From Roseobacter sp. GAI101 (GTDB lineage Bacteria > Pseudomonadota > Alphaproteobacteria > Rhodobacterales > Rhodobacteraceae): a stretch of 64,000 nt of DNA. The DNA lies in contig NZ_DS999213.1 of NCBI RefSeq assembly GCF_000156335.1, forward strand, positions 3,572,491 through 3,636,490, read 5' to 3'. The position numbers were made by a program, and so were the translations under genes. Of the stretch, positions 26,372 to 32,933 are shown piece by piece; the stretch's first letter is position 1; every line of letters starts with the position of its first letter. The notes under the pieces were generated by a model. That model was given only the letters and a program-made list of their open reading frames with translations, ran no database searches and was not told where the DNA came from.

Positions 26372-27369
26372 TGGACTTTCGGCCGCTGGTTCAGGTGACT
26401 ATTAACGGCGTCCCGCTGTCGGGCTTTGTGTTCTCTCAGCTGAGTTCGGTGCGGGTGTCGGACACGGCCGGGTTCATCTCGGACACGGCCGAGATCACTT
26501 TTGCCAACACATCGCCGATATCGCGCTTTGCCATGCCGGAGCCAGGGGCCGAGGTTGAGATCGCGCTCGGCTACCTGGGCGCGTTCTTGCGCATGGGTCT
26601 GTATATCGCCGACGAGGTGGAGGAGAGCTCTCCCCCTCGCATAATCACGGCCGTGTGCCGCGCGAAGGCGCAAGGCGAGACCCAGAGCGGGTTTGCTCCG
26701 ATCAATCAGCAAAAGTCGCGGTCTTGGCCTGCAGGCATGACGCTTAAGGCGATCGTGACCACCATCGCGGGCGACAACGGGCTTGAACCGGCCGTGACCG
26801 AAGCCGCGGGCTCGATCGTGCCTGGTCACATCGACCAGCTGGATGAAAGTGATCTGTCCGTTCTGACGCGGATCGCGGTGTTGCATGATGTGGTCGCCAA
26901 ACCGGCCGGGGGCGTTCTTTTTGTCGGCCGCAGGGCCGAAGGTGTCAAAGCGTCGGGTCAGCCGACGCCCGTCGTGCCACTGCTCGAGGCAGACGTAAGC
27001 CGCTGGTCCATGCGCCGGGGGCTCAGCGATGCGACGGGTACGATCATTGCCACCTACCGGGATCTCGAAAACGCCGAGGATGTCGAGGTGAAGATCGGGG
27101 ACGCCGAGCCGGTGCGCCGGTTGCGGCAGCGGTTTCGGTCGGAGGAAGAAGCGCGCGCCGTCGCCGTGGCCGAGTCGCGCCGCGCCAGCCGTGCGAAGGA
27201 GACGCTCGATCTTGAGCTGCCTGGCAATCCAACGATCGCTGCCGAGGGGCGCATCGTCCCGATCGGGTTCAGCTCGGCCGCTTCAGGCGAGTGGATCGTG
27301 AAAACCGCGACCCATGAAGTGTCTGAGGCGGGCTATCGCACGATGGCCCAATGCGAGCGGCCGGAGTAG
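26371..27369 (+). CDS. tail hub protein D (late-control/gp27-like)
   Basis: A 332-residue gpD homologue, the hub that joins the tube to the spike. It has DFRPLVQVTINGVPLSGFVFSQLSSVRVSD at the start, a central SWPAGMTLKAIVTTIAGDNGLEPAV near 125, then LDESDLSVLTRIAVLHDVVAKPAGGVLFVGRR near 150-180, and the C-terminal SGEWIVKTATHEVSEAGYRTMAQCERPE, all canonical. ATG 26371 overlaps the X stop (TGATG); ATG 26362 is three codons upstream and also possible. This is the last recognisable tail gene. Confidence 0.93.
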   Translation: MDFRPLVQVTINGVPLSGFVFSQLSSVRVSDTAGFISDTAEITFANTSPISRFAMPEPGAEVEIALGYLGAFLRMGLYIADEVEESSPPRIITAVCRAKAQGETQSGFAPINQQKSRSWPAGMTLKAIVTTIAGDNGLEPAVTEAAGSIVPGHIDQLDESDLSVLTRIAVLHDVVAKPAGGVLFVGRRAEGVKASGQPTPVVPLLEADVSRWSMRRGLSDATGTIIATYRDLENAEDVEVKIGDAEPVRRLRQRFRSEEEARAVAVAESRRASRAKETLDLELPGNPTIAAEGRIVPIGFSSAASGEWIVKTATHEVSEAGYRTMAQCERPE

Positions 27370-27384
27370 GGAACCCGCCAGAGG
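27369..27384 (+). repeat. repeated motif copy 3 (GGGAACCCGCCAGAGG)
   Basis: Same core as 15784 and 20773 with one inserted C. It begins at the D stop codon and precedes the next gene by about 58 bp. Confidence 0.55.
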
Positions 27385-27442
27385 CAACCAGCCGGGCGCT
27401 TGGGCAATTTGGCACCAATGTCTGCCTCTGGAGCCTGTCTGA

Positions 27443-28054
27443 ATGCCTGAAGAAGAAAGCCCGCGCGTGGGTCTGATCAACTGGTCAGAATGGAAAAAAG
27501 ACGGGGGCAAATTCTTCCGCATCACGGTAATCGGCGCATTCGCCGCGTGGGTCGGTGCCTACGTTCCGGTGATTAACGAGCTGGTATTCTCCCCCTGGCG
27601 ATTGGGCGACAAGGTCGATGCCAACACCGCAACGCTCGCGCACCTGGTCGAGGACGTGAAGATCCTGCAGCGGCCGGATGTCATCTTTCGGATAACGCGA
27701 TCGCAGGTTCTGGGGCCACCTTGTGGCGGGGGCCGCAGCTGCGCGATCGAGCTGGAAATTGAGCGCACCGAGCAGGGCCGAACCTGCCAAGTTGTCCCTG
27801 GCGAAACGCAATATTCGTTTCGGAATCCGCGCAATGAAGCCAGTCTGTTCGTGAGGCTCGATCGGCCGGTGCAAACCCAGAATGTCGGTTCAAAGCCGGT
27901 CACGTTCCAGTATCAGGTGACTGCGCCGTATGGGCTCGAGCCTAACGCTGAGTTCTGTCTGGAGCCTCTCTACATCGGGTGTCCTGGTATGACTGAGGGC
28001 GATTCCCCTATCAGGGCGACCCGCAGCTGCACGGCCGTGCCAGTAAAGCCTTAG
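27443..28054 (+). CDS. membrane-anchored protein of unknown function in prophage
   Basis: A 203-residue protein with one predicted membrane helix near residues 24-48 (FFRITVIGAFAAWVGAYVPVINELVF), a short coiled coil (VDANTATLAHLVEDVKIL) and a beta-rich domain with four Cys, which suggests an extracytoplasmic location with disulphides. A phage-membrane role (holin-like or exclusion) is possible from position after gene D, but 203 residues with a large exported part is not a usual holin. I do not recognise the family. Confidence 0.6.
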   Translation: MPEEESPRVGLINWSEWKKDGGKFFRITVIGAFAAWVGAYVPVINELVFSPWRLGDKVDANTATLAHLVEDVKILQRPDVIFRITRSQVLGPPCGGGRSCAIELEIERTEQGRTCQVVPGETQYSFRNPRNEASLFVRLDRPVQTQNVGSKPVTFQYQVTAPYGLEPNAEFCLEPLYIGCPGMTEGDSPIRATRSCTAVPVKP

Positions 28055-28235
28055 TAAATAAGAAAATAGCTCTGATAGATTTTCAATTTTAACCCAGCAT
28101 GACTGGCTTCGGCTCGTCTCGCAGGCGACCAGTGTCTGATCGATGGGCGGTTCGGAGCGATCGCTTCCAAGTAGACTGGCATTCGCCTATCATCGACGAT
28201 GGTGTATAAGCGCAATTAATCTGGAGTAAAAAAAT

Positions 28236-28991
28236 ATGACCTTTAAACGAGCTCTGTGGATAGCGACGTTTCCTCGGGACAAATGTCCTAAATATCCGTG
28301 CCCATCCTGTGAAGATGGACGTCTCATAGCTAGAAAAGACAGCATCACAGTAATTGAGCCTCAATACTCCAAGGCCGCCCACTCACACGACAGTTGGGAG
28401 CCGGACTGGGATGTCGAGCGTTTTTCTCTGAGGCTACATTGCGATCATGAAGACTGTGGAGAAGTCGTTAACGTTCATGGTAGCACTGTACTGGTTGACG
28501 TGCAGGACGATGAATTTGGATGGGGCTTGGCTACTGTATTGCAGCCCAACTCTTTCTCTCCCGCTCCCCCTATAATCGGTTTGCCCAAAAACCTTCCTGC
28601 GTCCGTCATTAGGCAGATGCGACAAGTATTTGCTCTGTTCTGGGTTGATATTGGTAGTGCAGGTAATCGATTGCGCACCAGCTTGGAAGGAGTCCTCGAT
28701 GACCTTCAGGTTCCTCGAGAAGTGTTAAGCAAGAAAAAGGGTGAAATGGTCGATCTTGATCTAAATGGCCGCATTCAACACCTAGAGAAAGAATCTCCCG
28801 ATCAGGCTCAGACCTTTCATGCTTTAAGGATAATCGGAAACATTGGTTCTCATACTACGGAGCTTTCCCGAGAAGTTCTTTTGGATGCATTAGAGCTGTA
28901 TGAAGATGCGCTGTTGGAAATTTATTCGAATCGCAAACTTTATCTTGATGCGCTGAAACAGAAGATTATCAAAACGAAAGGCCAATATTAA
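28236..28991 (+). CDS. DUF4145-type protein, prophage cargo
   Basis: A 251-residue protein. The N-terminus has a zinc-ribbon-like CPKYPCPSCEDGRL with a later CDHEDCGE. The C-terminal domain, GLPKNLPASVIRQMRQVFALFWVDIGSAGNRLRTSLEGVLDDL through HALRIIGNIGSHTTELSREVLLDALELYEDAL, is the helical DUF4145 pattern with its conserved RxxLE/IGNxGSH elements. DUF4145 is often found with restriction and defence genes (family knowledge). AT-rich composition unlike the tail genes and location beside attR mark it as separately acquired cargo. Its own GGAG site precedes the ATG. Confidence 0.75.
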   Translation: MTFKRALWIATFPRDKCPKYPCPSCEDGRLIARKDSITVIEPQYSKAAHSHDSWEPDWDVERFSLRLHCDHEDCGEVVNVHGSTVLVDVQDDEFGWGLATVLQPNSFSPAPPIIGLPKNLPASVIRQMRQVFALFWVDIGSAGNRLRTSLEGVLDDLQVPREVLSKKKGEMVDLDLNGRIQHLEKESPDQAQTFHALRIIGNIGSHTTELSREVLLDALELYEDALLEIYSNRKLYLDALKQKIIKTKGQY

Positions 28992-29328
28992 ACTTGTTTT
29001 CAAGGAAGCAGTTACCGAGCTCCTCAGGAACACTGGCTGCTATCGGACCGACTTAGATGATAGTTTTCGAACGGGCAGTCTTAGCTAGGAGAGCCCTCAG
29101 GAAAACTATCCTCAAAGGGCGCCAACGAAAATAGAAATGGAAGCAGCTGACAGGCGGCTTTGACGTGCATATATCGACGTAAGAGGGTTAGTTGGGTCAT
29201 ATGCGTCGGAAAAGTCCTGATCAGGTATCAATAAAGCGGCTATCCTGGTGCCGCACATTCCTGATACGTTTCTGATATGTTCTACCGGTTTGGTGCACAA
29301 AAAACCGTTTAAAATCAGTCAAAAACGT
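28992..29328. other. non-coding right arm of element 1
   Basis: Some 337 bases with no credible gene. The last 80 resemble the bases before the third att copy (32060-32140), including GGTGCACAAA against GTTGCACAAA and the direct approach ACGTGCGGATTGC. An arm-type repeat lies at 29250-29276. Confidence 0.55.
29250..29276 (+). repeat. arm-type repeat copy, right end of element 1
   Basis: GCCGCACATTCCTG followed by ATACGTTTCTG; compare 5510-5540 and 32060-32086. Possible recombinase arm site. Confidence 0.5.
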
Positions 29329-29377
29329 GCGGATTGCAAATCCGTGTACAGGAGTTCGATTCTCCTACTCGCCTCCA
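29329..29377 (+). repeat. att copy 2 (attR of element 1 / attL of element 2)
   Basis: Exact 49-bp copy of the tRNA-Cys 3' half (5401-5449). The 5' half of the tRNA is absent upstream, so it is not a tRNA gene. It marks the junction of the two tandem elements. Confidence 0.95.
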
Positions 29378-29643
29378 TATCTTTCAAAGAATTGAGCCCT
29401 GCGGCTACGAGGCACGGATGCGGCTGCCACACGCTTTGCCGCACGTCTTTATAAATAGGAGGTATATTTTCATATATATTTCAGTGTTTTAAGGTGGTGG
29501 ACAGCTTGAGGCCAACAGTTCGTTCATCAGACAATTAGATCTACTTCACGAGGCACAGTCTTGAGAAGATACAAAGTTGCCGGAAAACTGTCAGGGTGAT
29601 AGGGTTAAGAAATTACCTAAGTAAACAAAAGAAAGTGCTTTAG
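29378..29643. other. left arm of element 2, promoter region of exosortase cassette
   Basis: 266 non-coding bases. The first 75 resemble 5450-5525 (shared TTTCAAAG, and ATGCGGCTGCCACAC then CTTTGCCGCAC). The rest is AT-rich and must carry the cassette promoter; no clear -35/-10 pair stands out. Confidence 0.5.
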
Positions 29644-29820
29644 ATGCCAGACAAAATTTTCACTCTCAGTGTCATCGGTCTTATAACAGCTTCTCAAGCT
29701 TCCGCCGGGATCGTTCCTGCTCCCTTGCCGATTGCTGGGGCAGCAGGGCCATTGGGTTTGGCCGTAGCTGTCGTCGGGTATGGTGCATACCGGATCCTCT
29801 CAAGACGCCAAGATAAATAA
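29644..29820 (+). CDS. 58-residue putative exosortase substrate
   Basis: A very small open frame. Residues 1-21 form a signal peptide (MPDKIFTLSVIGLITASQASA, AxA cleavage before G22). The rest fits the tripartite PEP-CTERM-type sorting signal: a Pro-rich motif (IVPAPLP, 23-29), a hydrophobic helix (about 36-49) and a basic end (SRRQDK). The motif resembles the VPLPA-type signals common in alphaproteobacteria. Almost nothing lies between the signal peptide and the sorting motif, so processing would leave only a few residues. It sits 36 bp upstream of the exosortase-like gene on the same strand. The ribosome binding site is weak. Role unknown. Confidence 0.7.
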   Translation: MPDKIFTLSVIGLITASQASAGIVPAPLPIAGAAGPLGLAVAVVGYGAYRILSRRQDK

Positions 29821-29856
29821 TTCTCCCCAACAATATTTGAAACGAAAGAGTTTTGG

Positions 29857-30687
29857 TTGTTAATTCCAGAAATGAAAACACCAAGATTTGATATTCATCT
29901 TGGTTTTTTCACTGTTGTATTTATCAATGGAATTATTAGCCAATCATCGGTGAGTGAGATATCCGATATATTTTTGTCGGTGTTAAATTCAAATCTATTC
30001 TTTCTTTTTGCTTTTTATGTTTTGTTTGATCTGCTGATCGAAGGCCGAGATGACATTTCTGCGAATAGCCTAGACTATCTGATTTGTGGAGTGGTGATAT
30101 TGAGCCTCCTCCTTTTCGGTCGAATAGGGGTTTCCCGTGATGTTGGGTTGACGACAGCAGCGCTGGCTGTTTTCTTTTGGTGGCGTCGAGAAACAGGTAA
30201 TGCAAGATATATAGCCGTCGTATGGTTCGCATTAACTCTTAATTTGCTGATCGCACCGCTATTATTCCAAATTTTTAAGTCTTATATACTTATCGCTGAG
30301 GTGGATTTTGTTGCCCTCATGTGGAGATGCCTTGGTTTTAATGTATGGTCTGATGGTCAACTGCTTGTGTTGGAGCATGGTATGAAGATCCGCCTGATTG
30401 GTGCATGCTCTGTCTTCACCAATTTATCATTCGGCTTCCTGTGCTACGCTTCGGTAAAAGCCTTTAATCGTCGACGCATGTCTTACTCGGATGTGATTAT
30501 TGTTGCATCACTGATTTTCTTACTGATTTTGGGGAACACAATCCGGATTGGATTAATGCTGCCGAGTCGCGCTGACTATGAGTTTTGGCATCACGGGTCA
30601 GGTGCAACGATATTTGGCCTGGCGCAATTTTTCATAATCGTCGCCGCAAGCTATCTTAGCATTCGGGTCAGGTCATCAAAGTGCTGA
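29857..30687 (+). CDS. exosortase-family membrane protein
   Basis: A 276-residue protein with about eight hydrophobic helices. The exosortase/archaeosortase catalytic triad is visible in order and spacing: Cys184 in LIGACSVFTNL, Arg230 in LGNTIRI and His245/246 in FWHHGSG. Exosortases cut and transfer proteins bearing a C-terminal sorting helix at the inner membrane. Only one adjacent candidate substrate (the 58-residue protein) is seen. The TTG at 29857 has an AAAGAG site about 6 nt upstream; ATG 29872 is the alternative. It overlaps the next gene by 7 bp. It lacks the EpsI and CAAX-protease fusions of some classes, so the subfamily is not assigned. Confidence 0.8.
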   Translation: MLIPEMKTPRFDIHLGFFTVVFINGIISQSSVSEISDIFLSVLNSNLFFLFAFYVLFDLLIEGRDDISANSLDYLICGVVILSLLLFGRIGVSRDVGLTTAALAVFFWWRRETGNARYIAVVWFALTLNLLIAPLLFQIFKSYILIAEVDFVALMWRCLGFNVWSDGQLLVLEHGMKIRLIGACSVFTNLSFGFLCYASVKAFNRRRMSYSDVIIVASLIFLLILGNTIRIGLMLPSRADYEFWHHGSGATIFGLAQFFIIVAASYLSIRVRSSKC

Positions 30688-31190
30688 GGCGTGCTCTAAT
30701 TCTTGTATTCTTTCTCTTCCTTGCAGTATTTATCGCGAATGAGCGGATCTATGCTAGAGTGGACAGAGCCAAGTATAACGCAAGCTCCAGCTTTCAGGAT
30801 GCTTACCTATCAGTTTTAAAAAGTGAGGGGGCGTCAATTATCAAGGTTGTTGAAAACGATAAACGCACAGGAGACAGGAGCGTTGTGTTCAAGGAAAAAT
30901 CTTGTCCGGAGCCTTATGAGATTTTTGAGCACCGTGTTGCCCTAAGCTTGCCACATCATGCACAGGTGCCGCCACTAAGTGAAATGGATTTGAAGGTTAT
31001 ATACTACGATAAGGTATGGGGAGACTGGGGCCGCCTGCAAAATACGGTAGAAACGATTATGGTGAGCTTTGCTTCGGTGTTTGGACATTCTGATTTGCAC
31101 GATAATATGAAGGCTCTATTGCTGTTCATCCCTAAGGGTTGCGGCAATTACTTAAGATTAGACTGGTCGCAAGCCTGGATGCGGCGCTGA
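30681..31190 (+). CDS. single-pass exported protein of exosortase cassette, unknown
   Basis: A 169-residue protein starting at GTG 30681, overlapping the exosortase gene. Residues 4-22 form one hydrophobic helix (ALILVFFLFLAVFIANE), leaving about 145 residues outside the membrane. Two Cys (CPEPY near 75 and the CGNYLRL near 157) might pair. Its size and position recall small accessory proteins that follow exosortases (EpsI-like), but I see no definitive similarity. Likely works with the exosortase or its substrate. Confidence 0.68.
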   Translation: MLRRALILVFFLFLAVFIANERIYARVDRAKYNASSSFQDAYLSVLKSEGASIIKVVENDKRTGDRSVVFKEKSCPEPYEIFEHRVALSLPHHAQVPPLSEMDLKVIYYDKVWGDWGRLQNTVETIMVSFASVFGHSDLHDNMKALLLFIPKGCGNYLRLDWSQAWMRR

Positions 31191-31225
31191 TCTTCCAGTT
31201 TTAAGCAGTGAAGGTGCAATAGATC

Positions 31226-32005
31226 ATGTTCCTCCTATCCTTTATTTTCTTCGTAATTGTCGTTGGCTGGATTGAGTATAGTTCATTGGAAGTGGCTTTA
31301 CGTGACTCAACTAGAAAGCGTTGGCCTGCACACATTGGACTCTTTACCATGTCGCTCGCGATACAGATCAGCCTTCCTATTGGAGCTGTCGTTGCCGCGA
31401 TGGTGGCAGAGACGAATGCCTATGGTGTATTCAACTGGCTAAATGTTCCCTTTGCGTTAGAGGCCTTGTTCAGTGTGATCACAATGAGCTTTTCGTACTA
31501 CCTGCTCCATCTTTTGATGCACAAGGTTCCGGTTCTCTGGCGACTGCACCAAGTCCATCACAGCGATTATAAATTAGATATATCTACCGCGTATCGAACG
31601 CATCCAATTTCTGCTATTCTCACTCTAGCTATCATCTTTTTAGTTATTAGCCTTTTGGGAGCTGCTCCAGAGGTAGTAATTTTTTACTCGGGGTTTGTTT
31701 TAACTGTAGATCTCTTGCACCATTCGAGCCTCAATTGGCCGGCCGCAGTTGAGAGGGTGGTCGGAAAGCTGCTTATTACTCCTTCTCAACACCACATCCA
31801 TCATTCAGATTTTCAGCCTGAAACAGATACGAATTTCTCTGCAGACTTTTGTCTGTGGGATAAGGTTTTCGGAACTTTTCTAGCGCGGCCGCTGCGTCAC
31901 CATGCAGACTTCAAATACGGTTTGAAAGAGGTTTCGAGTGACGACGCGGTCGATATCCATGCAATTTTGCTGTCGCCGTTTGTTCGGGGGAATGGCGATC
32001 CTTAG
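31226..32005 (+). CDS. fatty acid hydroxylase / sterol desaturase family protein
   Basis: A 259-residue integral membrane di-iron enzyme. The His clusters are complete: HLLMH near residue 95, HQVHH near 110, a lone THP and LLHHSSLNW in the next segment, and SQHHIHHSD near 193. Four membrane helices surround them. Members hydroxylate or desaturate lipids, or cleave ether lipids. It follows the unknown exported gene by 35 bp on the same strand and closes the cassette. A link with an exosortase is unusual; it could modify the lipid or anchor to which a processed peptide is attached (inference). Confidence 0.85.
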   Translation: MFLLSFIFFVIVVGWIEYSSLEVALRDSTRKRWPAHIGLFTMSLAIQISLPIGAVVAAMVAETNAYGVFNWLNVPFALEALFSVITMSFSYYLLHLLMHKVPVLWRLHQVHHSDYKLDISTAYRTHPISAILTLAIIFLVISLLGAAPEVVIFYSGFVLTVDLLHHSSLNWPAAVERVVGKLLITPSQHHIHHSDFQPETDTNFSADFCLWDKVFGTFLARPLRHHADFKYGLKEVSSDDAVDIHAILLSPFVRGNGDP

Positions 32006-32059
32006 GGTGCGGATATGTATACATTCACGCCGACCAGAGGTGGGCATCTGGACGGGATA

Positions 32060-32086
32060 GCCGCCACACATTCTTGATATGTTTCT
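32060..32086 (+). repeat. arm-type repeat copy, right end of element 2
   Basis: GCCACACATTCTTG followed by ATATGTTTCTC; similar to 5510-5540 and 29250-29276. Confidence 0.45.
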
Positions 32087-32140
32087 CTAATATTCCGCCT
32101 GTTTGTTGCACAAATAAACGTTTGAAAACAAAGAAAGACG

Positions 32141-32189
32141 TGCGGATTGCAAGTCCGTGTGCAGGAGTTCGACTCCGCTACTCGCCTCC
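32141..32189 (+). repeat. att copy 3, diverged tRNA-Cys 3' half
   Basis: The 49-bp tRNA end with about five substitutions (for example AAGTCCGTGTG for AAATCCGTGTA and GACTCCGCTAC for GATTCTCCTAC). This is the outer right boundary of the tandem insertions. Divergence suggests that it is the oldest att copy or that it came from a different donor. Confidence 0.85.
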
Positions 32190-32267
32190 ATATTTATCAA
32201 TGACTGGTGGTGGTCGCAGATTGGCTTGGCTTGGCTTTGTGTCGCTGTGGTCATTGATCTGTTATTG

Positions 32268-32637
32268 AGACGCCTCGTGGAGTGGACGATAAGAATACCA
32301 GGACATCCCAGATGGTGACAGACGCGCTGATGAAGGCGATTTGGCGCAGAGGGCGACCAAAGGAACTGCTGCATCACTCCGATCAGGGTCGCCAAATACC
32401 AGCGAACCGTCCCAACGGTTAATGAAGGCAGCGGTGCTCCCTATCTTATAAGCTGGCTGGCAAAGTCCGCGACAACGTTGCTGCGGAAAGCTTCGTGTCG
32501 ACATTCAAGATCGAGCGCGTGAAACGCGAATGCTCCCGACCACGCAGGCCTGTGCCGATGTCTATGATTGCATCCAACGCCTTTGAGATCCCATGCGCTG
32601 TCACTCGACCAACGGATATTTAAACCCCATGCAATAG
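32268..32637 (+). pseudogene. decayed IS3-family transposase (OrfB) remnant
   Basis: With several frameshifts and stops the reading is TSQMVTDALMKAIWRRGRPKELLHHSDQGRQ, then SEPSQRLMKAAV, NVAAESFVSTFKIERVKR and HSTNGYLNPMQ. These are the last two-thirds of the IS3-type rve integrase core, including the DQG and AAESF (Glu) segments. No matching ends can be traced. It lies between the tRNA islands and the catabolic cluster. Confidence 0.85.
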
Positions 32638-32933
32638 GGGGAGGTCGCGATGAAGGCTTAAGTTGCCGTCCATGAAATCGGCAGAAGCGCACCAAGTCGA
32701 AGCCATTTAAAAGGCCCGCGGAAATCAGGTTTGCATGCGTAAAGGGGGAGATCAGGACGCTTCGGGCAAATCTTGAACGCCTTGAAAGCTCGCGCAAAGA
32801 TGAAGTCAGCCAGTTGAATGGATATAAGCCCTATCGGTATCATCCGCGCGGGAACGATCCTTTTCCATCTATTAATTAGCTTGCAAATCATTATCAAGCT
32901 ACATAAAATAGCCAAGCAAGAGGAGGACTTGTA
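32638..32933. other. promoter region of catabolic operon
   Basis: About 296 bases after the IS3 remnant. No gene is seen. It contains the palindrome TAGCTTG-N11-CAAGCTA (32877-32901) and an AGAGGAGGA ribosome binding site before the ATG at 32934. Confidence 0.6.
32877..32901. promoter_or_regulatory. palindromic operator, site 1 (TAGCTTG-N11-CAAGCTA)
   Basis: A perfect 7+7 bp inverted repeat 33 bp before the MaoC-type gene. The same half-sites with the same 11-bp spacer occur at 42320-42344. The likely ligand is the MarR protein encoded in the cluster; this is inferred. Confidence 0.72.

Larger units (their letters stand above)
5401..29377 (+). mobile_element. integrated element 1 at tRNA-Cys (mosaic prophage/defence island)
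   Basis: About 24 kb bounded by exact 49-bp direct repeats of the tRNA-Cys end. The first 6 kb (kinase/receiver operon and methyltransferase) is AT-rich compared with the flanking chromosome. The tail-gene part is GC-rich. The integrase is broken by IS21, and no excisionase, repressor or replication gene is visible, so the element is probably immobile unless helped in trans. The right end carries a DUF4145 gene and an AT-rich non-coding arm. Confidence 0.88.
29329..32189 (+). mobile_element. element 2: 2.9-kb integrase-less exosortase cassette
   Basis: Bounded by the exact att copy at 29329-29377 and the diverged copy at 32141-32189. Both its left end (29378-29450) and right end (32060-32140) resemble the ends of element 1. 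It is AT-rich and contains four genes and no recombinase. It behaves like a cargo-only element moved by another element's integrase (inference). Confidence 0.78.

Noticed and set aside
27443-28054. Classical holin
   Set aside because: Only one membrane helix and a large beta-rich, Cys-containing exported part; length and layout do not match holins.
5401-29377. Functional complete prophage
   Set aside because: No terminase, portal, capsid, replication or repressor gene is present and the integrase is truncated.
29329-32189. Two further tRNA-Cys genes
   Set aside because: Both copies at 29329 and 32141 lack the acceptor 5' strand and D-arm, so they are att repeats and not tRNAs.
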